A stretch of DNA of 64,000 nucleotides from Afipia clevelandensis ATCC 49720 (GCF_000336555.1 NZ_KB375281.1:3917436-3981435), one strand, 5' to 3'. Positions 53,441 to 63,334 are shown, counted from the stretch's first letter. Translations and numbers: made by a program. The notes: generated by a model not told the origin, from the sequence alone.

Positions 53441-53726
53441 GCTTTTCGCTCCTTGAATGGATCGCATCTGTCCCGACTTCGGGTTCCATTGGACTCAGAG
53501 TCCGGACTTCAGACCGCCGGCCCATGCTAAACTTCCGCAAAGACCATGTATTCTCTTATGTATTCCCAACGTCAGGCTGTCCCCACATTAGCGGGCGGGG
53601 GGCTTGAAACTCATCACGATGTGGCGAGTATTCCTGCCGCGCGGCTTGCGGGATTCAGCGGTATCTTCCTGCGTCTCGTCGTGCACCATTTGTGCCAAAC
53701 AGAAGCGTCAACGGTCAGGGCAAACA

Positions 53727-54335
53727 ATGGCGAACCAAGGGCAGAAACAGGAGCCGAACCCGGCCCAGCGTCTGGACGGGCTGACCCAGGCCGCGCGCGG
53801 AGCTGCGACAAAAGGTCTGCCGCCGGTTCATTTGTGGAATCCGCCGTTCTGCGGCGATCTCGACATGCGGATCGCGAGCGACGGCACCTGGTTTTACCTC
53901 GGCACGCCGATCGGCCGTCACGCGCTGGTAAAGCTGTTTTCCACGATCCTCAAACGCGAGGACGGCAAATATTTTCTGGTCACGCCGGTCGAGAAGGTTG
54001 GCATCCGCGTAGATGATGCGCCGTTTCTCGCGGTGGAGATGGAAAGGGACGGCGAGGGCGCTGCGCGGCAACTGAGCTTCCGCACCAACATGGACGAATG
54101 GGTGCCATGCAACGCCGATCACCGGCTGCGCTTTGAAGCCGCCGCCGACGGCGGCTTGACCCCATACCTCCATGTGCGTGCGGATTTGTGGGCAAAAGTT
54201 ACACGCGCGCTCTATTATGATCTGGTCGAGATGGGCGAGATTCGACAGGCCGATGGCCGCGAGATGTTCGGCGTGATGTCCGGTGGTGAATTTTTTACGA
54301 TGGCGGACGCCGCGCAGGCGCGCGATCCTGTTTGA
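53727..54335 (+). CDS. DUF1285 family protein
   Basis: 202 residues from ATG 53727. The motif sequence PPVHLWNPPFCGDLDMRIAS, DGTWFYLGTPIGRHALVKLF, and YFLVTPVEKVGIRVDDAPFL is the DUF1285 family. The fold is soluble and of unknown role. The gene begins a co-directional run DUF1285 - CoA Nudix - DUF6111 - CCA transferase with gaps or overlaps under 20 bases, so one transcript is probable. Confidence 0.88.
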   Translation: MANQGQKQEPNPAQRLDGLTQAARGAATKGLPPVHLWNPPFCGDLDMRIASDGTWFYLGTPIGRHALVKLFSTILKREDGKYFLVTPVEKVGIRVDDAPFLAVEMERDGEGAARQLSFRTNMDEWVPCNADHRLRFEAAADGGLTPYLHVRADLWAKVTRALYYDLVEMGEIRQADGREMFGVMSGGEFFTMADAAQARDPV

Positions 54336-54350
54336 CGGACGAGGTTCGGG

Positions 54351-55043
54351 TTGACGAAGACTTTTCTGAAGGATGCGCTCCCACCCGGTATCGCGACGCC
54401 GGCGGACATGACGTCCCGTGAGTTTTTCCGCAGGGCGCAGGAGCGGCTGAATTTCGATGTGCCGAAGGGGCTGACCGATGCCGCGGTGCTGGCGCCGACC
54501 GGCGATTTCGGCACCGATGCGATGCTGCAGATCATTGCGAAGGAGCGCCCTGTACGTCCGGCAGCGGTGCTTGTGCCGATTGTCGAGCGCGATGTGCCTA
54601 CCGTGCTGCTGACCAAACGCGCCGAACATCTCAACGAACATGCCGGGCAGGTGTCGTTTCCCGGCGGCAAGATCGACCCGACCGACGCGACGCCGATGGA
54701 TGCGGCGCTGCGCGAAGCCGACGAGGAGATCGGGCTCAAGCACGATTTTATCGAACCGGTCGGTTATCTCGATGTGTATGCGACGGGCTTCGGATTTCGT
54801 ATCCTCCCGACGCTGGCGCGTGTGCGGCCCGGCTTCGAGCTGACGATCAACGCGAACGAAGTCGACAATGTGTTCGAGGTGCCGCTCGCCTTCCTGATGG
54901 ACCCGGTCAATCACAAGCTCGGCAGCAAGGAATTCCGCGGCATGCAGCGCTCGTTCTACGAAATGCCGTTCGAGCAGCATTACATCTGGGGCGCGACCGC
55001 CGGGATGCTGCGCGCGATGTATGAGCGGATCTGCCTTTCATGA
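54351..55043 (+). CDS. CoA pyrophosphatase-type Nudix hydrolase
   Basis: 230 residues from TTG 54351. RPAAVLVPIVERDVPTVLLT precedes the signature HAGQVSFPGGKIDPTDATPM, then DAALREADEEIGLKHDFIEP, the Nudix box with the UPF0035/NudL extension. NudL-like enzymes split CoA and its oxidised forms. Start is a little uncertain: ATG 54409 would shorten it by 19 residues. The DUF6111 gene overlaps its end by four bases. Confidence 0.85.
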   Translation: MTKTFLKDALPPGIATPADMTSREFFRRAQERLNFDVPKGLTDAAVLAPTGDFGTDAMLQIIAKERPVRPAAVLVPIVERDVPTVLLTKRAEHLNEHAGQVSFPGGKIDPTDATPMDAALREADEEIGLKHDFIEPVGYLDVYATGFGFRILPTLARVRPGFELTINANEVDNVFEVPLAFLMDPVNHKLGSKEFRGMQRSFYEMPFEQHYIWGATAGMLRAMYERICLS

Positions 55044-55303
55044 TCCGTCCTGTCCTGACCGAGATCGGAATCTTCCTCATTCCTTTCGCGGTGTATGCGG
55101 CATTCCTGATCGCAAGCCGGTCCGGCGTCTGGGTGAAATCGTCCTGGCCACTGCCTGTGGTCGCGAAACTGGCGGTCGGCGCTTTCGTGCTCGTCATCGT
55201 CAGCCTGTTGCTGCTGGCGCATTTTTCCGGCGCGCCGCCGGGCGCGACCTATACGCCGGCGCATATTGAAAACGGAAAACTGATCCGGGGGGCCGACAAA
55301 TGA
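55040..55303 (+). CDS. DUF6111 family membrane protein
   Basis: 87 residues with two predicted transmembrane helices (EIGIFLIPFAVYAAFLIA and AKLAVGAFVLVIVSLLLLAH) and a short polar C-terminus (YTPAHIENGKLIRGADK). This is the DUF6111 pattern known from Rhizobiales next to the CCA-transferase gene. It overlaps the genes on both sides by four bases, so it is translationally coupled. Function unknown. Confidence 0.85.
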   Translation: MIRPVLTEIGIFLIPFAVYAAFLIASRSGVWVKSSWPLPVVAKLAVGAFVLVIVSLLLLAHFSGAPPGATYTPAHIENGKLIRGADK

Positions 55304-56553
55304 GCGTCCCCTCGCTGCGCGATGCGCCGTGGCTGAGATCGGGCGCGACAGCGCGGGTGCTCGCTGTGCTGAACGCCGACGGCGAGGAGGCGCGGATTGC
55401 CGGCGGCGCGGTGCGCAACGCACTGCTGGGCCTGCCGATCGGCGATATCGACATCGCGACGACCGCACTGCCGGATGAAGTGATCCGCCGCGCCAAGGCC
55501 GCGCATATCAAGGCGGTGCCGACCGGTATCGACCATGGCACGGTGACGCTGGTGATCGACGGCCAGCCTTTTGAAGTCACGACGCTGCGCGAAGACATCG
55601 AGACTTTCGGACGCAAGGCCACGGTCGCGTTCGGGCGCGACTGGAGACGCGACGCCATGCGCCGCGACTTCACCATGAACGGACTGTTTGTGACCGCCGA
55701 TGGCGTGGTGCATGACGAGGTCGGCGGTCTTGCGGACATCGAAGCGCGCCGGGTGCGTTTTATCGGTGATCCCGCGCGCCGCATCGCTGAGGACTATCTG
55801 CGCATCCTGCGGTTCTTCCGGATCCATGCCGCCTATGGCGAAGGCACACCGGACCGCGCCGGATACAAGGCCTGCATTGCCGGACGAGACGGCCTCGCGG
55901 GCCTGTCCGCGGAGCGAATCCGGATGGAGATGCTCAAGCTGATGGTCGCGAAGCGCGCCGCCGAGGCGCTGGTGGCGATGGACGACGCCGGTCTGCTGCT
56001 GCGGCTGACAGCGGGCGTGGTCTATCACGGCGCTTTCGCCAACATGATCGCGGCCGAGCGCGCGCTGGGGATCGGACCCGATGCCATTCTCCGCCTCGGT
56101 GCATTGGCGGTTGCCGTCACCGAAGATGCCAAGCGGCTGTCGCAGCGCTGGCGGTTGTCCAACGCCGAGACCAAACGCCTCGATTCAATGGGACACAGGT
56201 GGTGGCGCGCGGCGGGAATGGACGAGGCCATCGCCGAGCGACGCTTGTATCGGCTTGGCGCTGCGCGTTACCGCGACCGGATGATGCTGGCCTGGGCGCG
56301 GGCGGGACGTGACTTCAATGCGCCGCAATGGCGCGATCTGACGACGTTGCCAGACCGCTGGACGCCGCCGGCATTCCCGCTCAAGGCGGCGGATTTCATT
56401 GCACGCGGGATCGCCGAAGGGCCGGCGCTCGGCCACGTATTGACGCTGGCGGAGGATGCCTGGCTGGCGCTGCAGTTTCCGCTGGACGCCGCCGCGCTGA
56501 AAGGCATCGCGGACGAAACGGTCGCGCGATTCACGCGCGACCATCGGCTGTGA
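55300..56553 (+). CDS. cca: CCA tRNA nucleotidyltransferase (class II)
   Basis: 417 residues. The class II nucleotidyltransferase motif is GGAVRNALLGLPIGDIDIAT with the Asp pair for metal binding; motif B includes ATVAFGRDWRRDAMRRDFTM, then FTMNGLFVTADG. After that comes the all-helical neck/body with ERIRMEMLKLMV. It adds or repairs the 3' CCA of tRNAs. No HD phosphohydrolase domain is visible. It ends the DUF1285-led transcript. Confidence 0.93.
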   Translation: MSVPSLRDAPWLRSGATARVLAVLNADGEEARIAGGAVRNALLGLPIGDIDIATTALPDEVIRRAKAAHIKAVPTGIDHGTVTLVIDGQPFEVTTLREDIETFGRKATVAFGRDWRRDAMRRDFTMNGLFVTADGVVHDEVGGLADIEARRVRFIGDPARRIAEDYLRILRFFRIHAAYGEGTPDRAGYKACIAGRDGLAGLSAERIRMEMLKLMVAKRAAEALVAMDDAGLLLRLTAGVVYHGAFANMIAAERALGIGPDAILRLGALAVAVTEDAKRLSQRWRLSNAETKRLDSMGHRWWRAAGMDEAIAERRLYRLGAARYRDRMMLAWARAGRDFNAPQWRDLTTLPDRWTPPAFPLKAADFIARGIAEGPALGHVLTLAEDAWLALQFPLDAAALKGIADETVARFTRDHRL

Positions 56554-56608
56554 TGCCGAACCCTTCCCACGAAACGCGGGAAGGGTTGATGGCGTGGATC
56601 GAGGCGTA

Positions 56609-56872
56609 TCAGGCGACTTCCGCCGCGGTCTTGGCGTGGTGATCCTCTTCGTCTTCGTCGCTGTCTTCGTGTTCGTCGTCGTCCTGCTCGTCTTCATCGT
56701 CGGAGAGGTCGATGTGGGCGAGTTCAAGCACCGCCGCGGGAAGCTTTTCGCGGAACAGGTCGCCTTCCTCGCCGATCCAGATGCATTCAATTGTTTCGTC
56801 GGTCACGTCCGCGACGGTTAAGGCTTGTCCTCCGGATTTGAGGACGACGACATCGCCTGCTTTCAGTTTCAT
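56609..56872 (-). CDS. YodC-like (DUF2158) protein with acidic tail
   Basis: 87 residues. The first 45 (KAGDVVVLKSGGQALTVADV, IECIWIGEEGDLFREKLPAA) fit the YodC/DUF2158 beta fold. The rest is a strongly acidic, low-complexity tail (SDDEDEQDDDEHEDSDEDEE, then DHH). The tail is unusual for the family and may bind metal or basic partners. It is monocistronic, convergent with cca. Function unknown. Confidence 0.75.
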   Translation of the reverse strand: MKLKAGDVVVLKSGGQALTVADVTDETIECIWIGEEGDLFREKLPAAVLELAHIDLSDDEDEQDDDEHEDSDEDEEDHHAKTAAEVA

Positions 56873-56965
56873 GGCCGGCTCCTTGCTGATGTGAGGAGCC
56901 TTCAGCCTAGACGCGCGTCATGACATGCGGACAAAGAGCGTAGATCGAATTTGCGACACAACAAA

Positions 56966-56992
56966 AAAGCCCCGGACCAAGTCCGGGGCTTT
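56966..56992 (-). terminator. Rho-independent terminator of the porin-like gene
   Basis: An 11-base perfect stem AAAGCCCCGGA / TCCGGGGCTTT with a 5-base loop; on the minus strand it is followed by a run of six T. It lies 25 bases past the stop of the outer-membrane protein gene. Confidence 0.85.
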
Positions 56993-57016
56993 CGATATCC
57001 GAAAGACGTTTTCGCC

Positions 57017-57808
57017 TTAGCGCATCGCGCCGAGGAAGTAGCCGAGCACGTCGAACTTGTAGTTCAGGCCGACCTTGGCGGTGTGGATGCCGGAGAGCGC
57101 GGTCGTGGTCCAGACCTGCGTGCCGCCGTTACCGTTCAGGTTGCCGGTGGTGGTGATGTTGTTGTCGAAGCCGAGGTACAGGTATTCGGCCTTCACGCTC
57201 CACTTGTTGTCGAGCGCATATTCCCAGCCGCCGCCGATGGCGTAACCGAGGCGGTACTTCTTCTGCATGGTGTCGATGTGGTTGCCGGGGGTGCCGTCGG
57301 ACACGCCGGTTTCAAAGTCGACCAGCGCGGCGCCGCCCTTGACGTAAACCAGCGAGCGATCGAAGGCGTAGCCGAAGCGGGCTGCCCAGACGCTGTAGAG
57401 GCCTTCGGCGCGGGTGGTTGCGATCGAGGTTGCCGAACCGGCATAAGCCGAGGAGCCCTTCACGCCGATGTAGCCGGTTTCACCTTCGTAACCAATCACC
57501 CAGTTCGGAGCGAACTGCCAGTTGTAGCCGCTGGTGTAGCCGCCGATCACGCTAGAATTGTACTTGTACGAGGCTGCGGGGCCACCGAAGATCGGCGCGC
57601 CTGCGCCGTCAACCGGAACACCGGTCACGTTGTCGCCGTCAGCGAAAGCACCGCCGACGTAACCGCCGATGTAACCGCCGGTCCAGGTGAAGACCTGCAC
57701 CGGAGGAGCCTTGCGATACATCGGCTTTGCGCCGAGATCGGCTGCGGAAGCCGCGCCAGCCAGGCTAACGCCCGCGGCAGCGAGGATGAGAACAGCAATC
57801 TTGCGCAT
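57017..57808 (-). CDS. Outer-membrane beta-barrel protein (Omp25/Omp31-like)
   Basis: 263 residues from ATG 57808, preceded by AGGGGCTCCG. The signal peptide ILAAAGVSLAGAASA is cleaved before ADLGAKP. A short Pro/Lys-rich linker leads into an eight-stranded barrel with the typical WTGGYIGGYVGGAF, VIGYEGETGYIGVKG and KYRLGYAIGGGWEYALDNKW strands and a C-terminal segment ending FLGAMR. Such proteins are abundant surface proteins in Rhizobiales. It is monocistronic with its own strong terminator. Confidence 0.9.
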   Translation of the reverse strand: MRKIAVLILAAAGVSLAGAASAADLGAKPMYRKAPPVQVFTWTGGYIGGYVGGAFADGDNVTGVPVDGAGAPIFGGPAASYKYNSSVIGGYTSGYNWQFAPNWVIGYEGETGYIGVKGSSAYAGSATSIATTRAEGLYSVWAARFGYAFDRSLVYVKGGAALVDFETGVSDGTPGNHIDTMQKKYRLGYAIGGGWEYALDNKWSVKAEYLYLGFDNNITTTGNLNGNGGTQVWTTTALSGIHTAKVGLNYKFDVLGYFLGAMR

Positions 57809-58021
57809 CGGAGCCCCTATAGAATCGTTGGTGGCAGCACGATTCCGCCACACCTATGACCCTCAAACTACGTGGAGGGCGGCTCCGGCTCAAATGGTTT
57901 CAGGCGTTTCCCGGGTTCTGCAGTACCGTTCTTTGACGGGTGTGCTGTCTCGGTGACACGTCAAAAACGTCCAAAAATGCCCGTTTATTAAGCGTTTCTG
58001 AACTTTCGGGGATGCTCCGGC

Positions 58022-58915
58022 TCAGGGCCATTTCACCTCGGGCGGCATCGAGGACAGGATCGAGTCGACGTTACCCCCTGTTTTCAGGCCGAAAATCGTG
58101 CCGCGGTCGTAGAGAAGATTGAATTCCACATAGCGGCCCCGGCGCACCAGTTGCTCCTGCCGGTCCTTGTCGGTCCAGCCGTTTCTGAAATTCCGCCGCA
58201 CCAGGTCGGGATAGATTCGGGCAAAGGCCTGTCCGACATCCCGGGTGAAAGCGAGGTCGGCGTCCCAGTCGCCCGAATCGAGCCAGTCGTAAAAAATGCC
58301 GCCGATGCCCCGCGGCTCCTTGCGGTGGGGCAGGTAGAAATACTCGTCGCACCAGCTCTTGAACTTGTCATAGGGGGCGACGGCGGCATGGGCGTCACAG
58401 GCCGCCTTCATGGCGGCATGGAAGGCGGCCGTATCGGGATCGTCCTGGGTCCGCCGCCGGTCCAGCACCGGGGTCAGGTCCGCGCCGCCGCCGAACCACG
58501 TCTTGGTGGTCACCACGAAGCGCGTGTTCATGTGAACCGCCGGCACGTTCGGATTGCGCGGATGAATGATGAGAGAAATCCCCGAGGCCCAGAAGCGTGG
58601 ATCGTCCGCGGCGCCCGGAATCTGGGCGCGGAATTCGGGGGCGAATTCGCCATGGACTGTGGAGCAGTGCACACCGGCCTTCTCGAACAGCCGGCCGCGC
58701 AGCACCGACATCACGCCGCCGCCGCCGGGCTTGCCGGTGTGATCGGTGCGGTCCCATGGCGTGCGGACGAAACGGCCGGCATCGCCGGGGTACAGCTCCG
58801 GCGCAGCATCGGCTTCGAGTGTCTCCAGCGATGCGCAGATATCGTCGCGCAGATGCTCGAACCATGTGCGGGCCTGCTGCTTGCGCTGCTCAAGCGTGGT
58901 GAGGGGCTTTTCCAA
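58022..58915 (-). CDS. hemF: Aerobic coproporphyrinogen III oxidase
   Basis: 297 residues from TTG 58915, preceded by GGAGAGACCAG. Motifs include [60 protein letters not shown] and [20 protein letters not shown], which match HemF. It decarboxylates coproporphyrinogen III to protoporphyrinogen IX using oxygen, without metal or flavin, in heme (or bacteriochlorophyll) synthesis. It is close to the que genes but probably separately transcribed or translated. Confidence 0.95.
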   Translation of the reverse strand: MEKPLTTLEQRKQQARTWFEHLRDDICASLETLEADAAPELYPGDAGRFVRTPWDRTDHTGKPGGGGVMSVLRGRLFEKAGVHCSTVHGEFAPEFRAQIPGAADDPRFWASGISLIIHPRNPNVPAVHMNTRFVVTTKTWFGGGADLTPVLDRRRTQDDPDTAAFHAAMKAACDAHAAVAPYDKFKSWCDEYFYLPHRKEPRGIGGIFYDWLDSGDWDADLAFTRDVGQAFARIYPDLVRRNFRNGWTDKDRQEQLVRRGRYVEFNLLYDRGTIFGLKTGGNVDSILSSMPPEVKWP

Positions 58916-58927
58916 CTGGTCTCTCCG

Positions 58928-59293
58928 TTAGCCTTGAGGACCGAAATAGGTGCAGCTTTCGCCGCAACTGTCGCGATAAACGCTGACCCGGACCACCTGT
59001 CCGGTGTGCTGGACCCGGTCCCAGATGAAGCGCGTCAGGTTTTCCAGCGTCGGCGCGCCGAGCGTTTCGATCTTGTTGAGCCATTTATGATCGAGGATCG
59101 TCTGCACCTCGGTCATCCGTTGTTCGAGCAGGCCGAGGTCCGTCACCATTCCGGTCGCAGGATCCGGTGTGCCGCGAATCGTGACTTCGGCGCGGAAGGA
59201 GTGGCCGTGCACCTCATCGCTGGCTTCGCCCAGCGTCGTGCCCGGCAGCGAATGCGCGGCCTCGAAACGGAACGATTTCGTCAATTCCCACAT
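58928..59293 (-). CDS. queD: QueD-like 6-pyruvoyl/6-carboxy-tetrahydropterin synthase
   Basis: 121 residues from ATG 59293. The fold is clear: FRFEAAHSLPG with the first zinc His and VHGHSFRAEVTI with the other two, followed by DLGLLEQRMTEV and LDHKWLNKIETLG, where the active-site DH pair lies. In E. coli QueD a catalytic Cys sits four residues before HGH; here that position is Ser and no Cys is nearby. Adjacent queE argues that it still acts in queuosine/deazapurine synthesis. Two Cys occur later (DSCGESCTYFG). Confidence 0.85.
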   Translation of the reverse strand: MWELTKSFRFEAAHSLPGTTLGEASDEVHGHSFRAEVTIRGTPDPATGMVTDLGLLEQRMTEVQTILDHKWLNKIETLGAPTLENLTRFIWDRVQHTGQVVRVSVYRDSCGESCTYFGPQG

Positions 59294-59324
59294 CAATCTT
59301 GTCCAGTCCGGGCTGCTTGCAGCC

Positions 59325-59957
59325 CTATCTGATCCCGAGCGTCTTGTGCGTTTGCACGCTGAGACGCCATTGCGGATGCGCCAGGCAATAGGCGATGGCC
59401 GCCTGTGTGCTTTGCGCTATGTCAGGTCCATCCATCGGCTGCAACGAGAACCGCTCGAATTCCAGTCCTGCGAAATCTTCCGGTTTATTTTCCGGCTGCG
59501 GATAGACCAGTTTCAGTTCGTGGCCTTTGCGCAGGATCAACTCCGCTCCGGCTTTCGGGCTGACGCAAATCCAGTCGAGACCGGGCGGGGCGGTCACCGT
59601 GCCGTTGGTTTCCACCGCGATGGTGAAGCCGCGCGCATGCAGGGCGTCGATCAGCGCCGGATCGACCTGAAGCAACGGTTCGCCCCCGGTCAGCACCGTG
59701 TAGCGATGCTCCGGCGGGCCTTCCCATTGTGCCGCGATGACCGCGGCGAGGTCGTCGGCGTTCGCGTAGCGGCCACCCAGCGTGCCGTCCATGCCGACAA
59801 AGTCGGTGTCGCAGAACTTGCAGACGGCCTCGGGACGGTCCTGCTCGCGGCCGGTCCACAGATTGCAGCCCGAGAAGCGGCAGAATACGGCCGTGCGTCC
59901 GGCATGGGCGCCTTCGCCTTGCAATGTCAGGAAGATTTCCTTTACCGCGTAACTCAA
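59325..59957 (-). CDS. queE: 7-carboxy-7-deazaguanine synthase QueE
   Basis: 210 residues. The iron-sulfur cluster motif is CNLWTGREQDRPEAVCKFC, that is CX14CX2C, characteristic of the long-loop QueE form (as in Burkholderia). SAM contacts follow in VLTGGEPLLQVD and VETNGTV, and the N-terminus IFLTLQGEGAHAGRTAVFCR is typical. It turns 6-carboxytetrahydropterin into 7-carboxy-7-deazaguanine. The start overlaps the trmL stop by four bases; the QueD-like gene follows 31 bases downstream. Confidence 0.93.
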   Translation of the reverse strand: MSYAVKEIFLTLQGEGAHAGRTAVFCRFSGCNLWTGREQDRPEAVCKFCDTDFVGMDGTLGGRYANADDLAAVIAAQWEGPPEHRYTVLTGGEPLLQVDPALIDALHARGFTIAVETNGTVTAPPGLDWICVSPKAGAELILRKGHELKLVYPQPENKPEDFAGLEFERFSLQPMDGPDIAQSTQAAIAYCLAHPQWRLSVQTHKTLGIR

Positions 59958-60412
59958 CGCGCCATTCCTCTTGTTTGCCGGAGCGCCTCGCCGAGCGCCA
60001 TGGCCACCGTCATGGCGACATTCAGGGACCGCATTCCGGGGGCGATCGGGATGATCAGCCGCTCGTCGGCCGCGTTGACCACGTCATCCGGCACCCCGGC
60101 GGATTCCCGGCCGAACAGCAGCAGGTCGTCGTCCCGGTAGATATGATCGAGATAGGGTTTTGCCGCCTTTGTCGAAAAAAGCACCAGCCGGCTGCCGGAT
60201 CCCGCCCGCCAGGCCTCGAAGCTGCTCCATGAGACATGCCGGACGATGCTGACCTGATCGAGGTAGTCCATTCCGGAGCGGCGGAAATGGCGGTCGGAGA
60301 CCGGGAATCCGGCAGGCTCGACAATATGGGCCTCGACGCTCAGGCAGGCGCACAGGCGCAGAATCGTCCCGGTGTTCTGCGGGATGTCTGGCTGGAAAAG
60401 GACGACGCGCAT
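59954..60412 (-). CDS. trmL: tRNA (cytidine/uridine-34 2'-O)-methyltransferase TrmL
   Basis: 152 residues of the SPOUT superfamily: VVLFQPDIPQNTGTILRLCA at the N-terminus, LLLFGRESAGVPDDVV for the trefoil knot and IIPIAPGMRSLNVAMTVAMA at the SAM site. TrmL methylates the ribose of wobble nucleotides in tRNA-Leu isoacceptors. It heads the trmL-queE-queD run, so two wobble-base modification functions lie in one transcript. Confidence 0.93.
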   Translation of the reverse strand: MRVVLFQPDIPQNTGTILRLCACLSVEAHIVEPAGFPVSDRHFRRSGMDYLDQVSIVRHVSWSSFEAWRAGSGSRLVLFSTKAAKPYLDHIYRDDDLLLFGRESAGVPDDVVNAADERLIIPIAPGMRSLNVAMTVAMALGEALRQTRGMAR

Positions 60413-60688
60413 CGGACAGCGGCCTTGGGCCCCGGTGGAAAAGTTGAGGAAAAATCACAGCGGCGGGCACATTTAATGCATCGCACTAAATGTGCCGATA
60501 GCGGGCTTGCGCTCTCCCGGCAAGGGTGCCAATAGATCGATTCTAGATCGCATGTTCTGCCCGGTTGAGTGGGACAAGTGGTCATTCTGCCACCGCGGGG
60601 GGCCGCGGGCACCGGCTTCTTTCCCGGCGCGTCCGCTGCGGCGTCCGGGGCAGCACCGCCGGTTGCAGTTCGGAAAGGGTTTGCAATC

Positions 60689-61216
60689 GTGACGTCTTCC
60701 TCATCGGCCGCTGCGACACGCCGTGATTTTCTTTATGTAGCGACGGGATCCGTGGCCGCCGTCGGCGCAGCCGCCGTAGCCTGGCCGCTGATCTCCCAGA
60801 TGAATCCGGACGCCTCGACCATCGCCGCTGGCGCCCCGATTGAAGTCGATCTCTCGCCGATCGCCACCGGACAGGACATCAAGGTGTTCTGGCGCGGCAA
60901 GCCGATCTACATCATGAACCGCACCAAGAAGCAGATCGACGAGGCGCGTTCGGTGAACGTGTCGAGCCTGCCCGATCCGCAGACCGACCAGTCGCGCGTC
61001 AAGGAAGGCCACGACCAGTGGCTCGTCGTGATCGGCATCTGCACCCATCTCGGCTGCATTCCGATCGCCCATGAGGGCAACTACGACGGCTTCTTCTGCC
61101 CGTGCCATGGTTCGCAGTACGATTCGTCGGGCCGTATCCGTCAGGGGCCGGCGCCGCTGAATCTGGCTGTGCCGCCTTACGCCTTCGTCTCCGACACCAA
61201 AATCAAAATCGGCTGA
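60689..61216 (+). CDS. petA: Ubiquinol-cytochrome c reductase Rieske iron-sulfur subunit
   Basis: 175 residues from GTG 60689, preceded by GGAAAGGG; the frame extending to 60569 lacks family similarity. A twin-arginine signal-anchor ([11 protein letters not shown]) precedes the single membrane helix. The Rieske motifs are CTHLGC and CPCHGS, with the usual hinge sequence in between. It carries electrons from ubiquinol to cytochrome c1. fbcH follows after 51 bases; this is the fbcFH arrangement of Bradyrhizobium-like bacteria. Confidence 0.95.
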   Translation: MTSSSSAAATRRDFLYVATGSVAAVGAAAVAWPLISQMNPDASTIAAGAPIEVDLSPIATGQDIKVFWRGKPIYIMNRTKKQIDEARSVNVSSLPDPQTDQSRVKEGHDQWLVVIGICTHLGCIPIAHEGNYDGFFCPCHGSQYDSSGRIRQGPAPLNLAVPPYAFVSDTKIKIG

Positions 61217-61267
61217 TTTTTCTAATCTGACCCGATCGCGTCGCTTCTTCTTTGTCAGGATCGCATC

Positions 61268-63334
61268 ATGAGCGGACCATCGAACTACAACCCGCAAAAC
61301 CCAGTCTTGAAGTGGGTTGAACGGCGTCTCCCGATCGGGGGGCTGATCCACTCGTCCTTCATCGCCTATCCGACGCCGCGTAACCTCAACTACTGGTGGA
61401 CGTTCGGCGCGATCCTTTCGATGATGCTCGGCGTGCAGATCATCACCGGCATCATCCTGGCGATGCATTACACCCCGCATGTCGATTTCGCGTTCAAGTC
61501 GGTCGAACTGATCGTCCGCGACGTCAACTACGGCTGGCTGCTGCGCTACCTGCATTCCAACGGCGCGTCGATGTTCTTCATCGCCGTCTACATCCACATG
61601 TTCCGCGGTCTCTACTACGGCTCATACAAGGAGCCGCGCGAGGTTCTCTGGATCCTCGGCGTCATCATCTATCTGCTGATGATGGCGACAGGCTTTATGG
61701 GCTACGTGCTGCCGTGGGGCCAGATGAGCTTCTGGGGCGCCACCGTCATCACCAACCTGTTCTCCGCCATTCCTTATTTCGGCGAGAGCATCGTGACCCT
61801 GCTGTGGGGCGGCTACTCGGTCGGCAACCCGACGCTGAACCGCTTCTTCTCGCTGCATTACCTGCTGCCGTTCGTGATCGCCGGCGTGGTGGTGCTGCAC
61901 GTCTGGGCGCTGCATGTCGCTGGCCAGAACAACCCGGCCGGCGTCGAGCCGAAGACCGAGAAGGACACCGTGCCGTTTACGCCTTACGCGACCATCAAGG
62001 ATGGTTTCGGCATGGCGTGCTTCCTGCTGTTCTTCGCCTGGTTCATTTTCTACATCCCGAACTATCTCGGCGATCCGGACAACTACATTCCGGCCAACCC
62101 GGCCGTCACCCCGGCGCACATTGTGCCTGAATGGTACTACCTGCCGTTCTACGCGATCCTGCGTTCGATCCCGAACAAGCTCGCCGGCGTTATCGCGATG
62201 TTCTCGGCGATCATCGTGCTGGCGTTCCTGCCGTGGCTCGACTCGGCCAAGACCCGCTCGTCGAAGTATCGTCCGCTGGCCAAGCAGTTCTTCTGGATTT
62301 TCGTGGCGATCTGCCTCGGCCTCGGCTGGCTGGGCGCAAAGCCCGCGGAAGGCATCTATGTGATCGCAGGCCGCGTCCTGACGTTCTGCTACTTCGCCTA
62401 CTTCCTGATCGTGCTGCCGATCCTCAGCCGCATCGAGAAGGCGCGTCCGCTGCCGAACTCGATTGCCGAAGACGTGCTGCGCAAGACGGGCAGGACACCG
62501 GCTTCGGCTGCGGTTGCTCTCATTGCCGGCGGCATGTTGCTGCTGGGCGGCATGAACAACGCCAAGGCCGAGGACGGCCATGGCCCGACCCCGCCGTCGC
62601 TGAAATGGTCGTTCGCCGGTCCGCTGGGCAAGTTCGATCAGGGTCAGCTCCAGCGCGGCCTCAAGATCTACAAGGAAGTCTGCTCGGCCTGTCACGGCCT
62701 GTCCTTCGTGGCTTTCCGCAACCTCGCGGACCCGGGCGGTCCGGGCTACTCGCCCGCGCAGGCTGCGGCTTTCGCGTCGGACTACAAGGTCAAGGATGGC
62801 CCGGACGACAAGGGCGAGATGTTCGAGCGCAATGGCCGCCCGGCTGACTATTTCCCGTCGCCCTATCCGAACGAACAGGCTGCGCGCGCCTCGAACGGCG
62901 GTGCCTATCCGCCGGACCTGTCGCTGATCGCAAAGGCCCGTGGTTACGAGCGCGGTTTCCCGCAGTTCATCTTCGACGCCTTCATGCAGTTCCAGGAGAA
63001 GGGCCCGAACTACATCGACGCCATCCTCCAAGGCTACGAAGAGAAGCCGCCGGCGGGCTTCGACCTGCCGGAGGGCTCGTACTACAACAAGTACTTCCCC
63101 GGCCACGCCATCAAGATGCCGAAGCCACTCAGCGACGGTCAGGTGACCTTCGACGACGGCTCGCCCGCCACCGTGCAGCAGTATGCCAAGGACGTGGCCG
63201 CGTTCCTGATGTGGGCTGCCGAGCCGCATCTGGAGGCGCGCAAGCGCACCGGTCTGCAGGTCATGCTGTTCCTGATCGTGTTCTGCGGTCTGCTGTATTT
63301 CACCAAGAAGAAGGTCTGGGCGAACGCTCACTGA
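61268..63334 (+). CDS. fbcH: Cytochrome b/c1 fusion protein of the bc1 complex
   Basis: 688 residues. The N-terminal about 405 are cytochrome b ([59 protein letters not shown]), with eight membrane helices. A linker containing an internal signal peptide ([14 protein letters not shown], cleavage about residue 434) leads to cytochrome c1 with heme motif CSACH (472-476), [20 protein letters not shown] and a C-terminal anchor helix. As in Bradyrhizobium fbcH, the precursor is expected to be cut into two proteins. A terminator follows at 63360. Confidence 0.96.
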   Translation: MSGPSNYNPQNPVLKWVERRLPIGGLIHSSFIAYPTPRNLNYWWTFGAILSMMLGVQIITGIILAMHYTPHVDFAFKSVELIVRDVNYGWLLRYLHSNGASMFFIAVYIHMFRGLYYGSYKEPREVLWILGVIIYLLMMATGFMGYVLPWGQMSFWGATVITNLFSAIPYFGESIVTLLWGGYSVGNPTLNRFFSLHYLLPFVIAGVVVLHVWALHVAGQNNPAGVEPKTEKDTVPFTPYATIKDGFGMACFLLFFAWFIFYIPNYLGDPDNYIPANPAVTPAHIVPEWYYLPFYAILRSIPNKLAGVIAMFSAIIVLAFLPWLDSAKTRSSKYRPLAKQFFWIFVAICLGLGWLGAKPAEGIYVIAGRVLTFCYFAYFLIVLPILSRIEKARPLPNSIAEDVLRKTGRTPASAAVALIAGGMLLLGGMNNAKAEDGHGPTPPSLKWSFAGPLGKFDQGQLQRGLKIYKEVCSACHGLSFVAFRNLADPGGPGYSPAQAAAFASDYKVKDGPDDKGEMFERNGRPADYFPSPYPNEQAARASNGGAYPPDLSLIAKARGYERGFPQFIFDAFMQFQEKGPNYIDAILQGYEEKPPAGFDLPEGSYYNKYFPGHAIKMPKPLSDGQVTFDDGSPATVQQYAKDVAAFLMWAAEPHLEARKRTGLQVMLFLIVFCGLLYFTKKKVWANAH

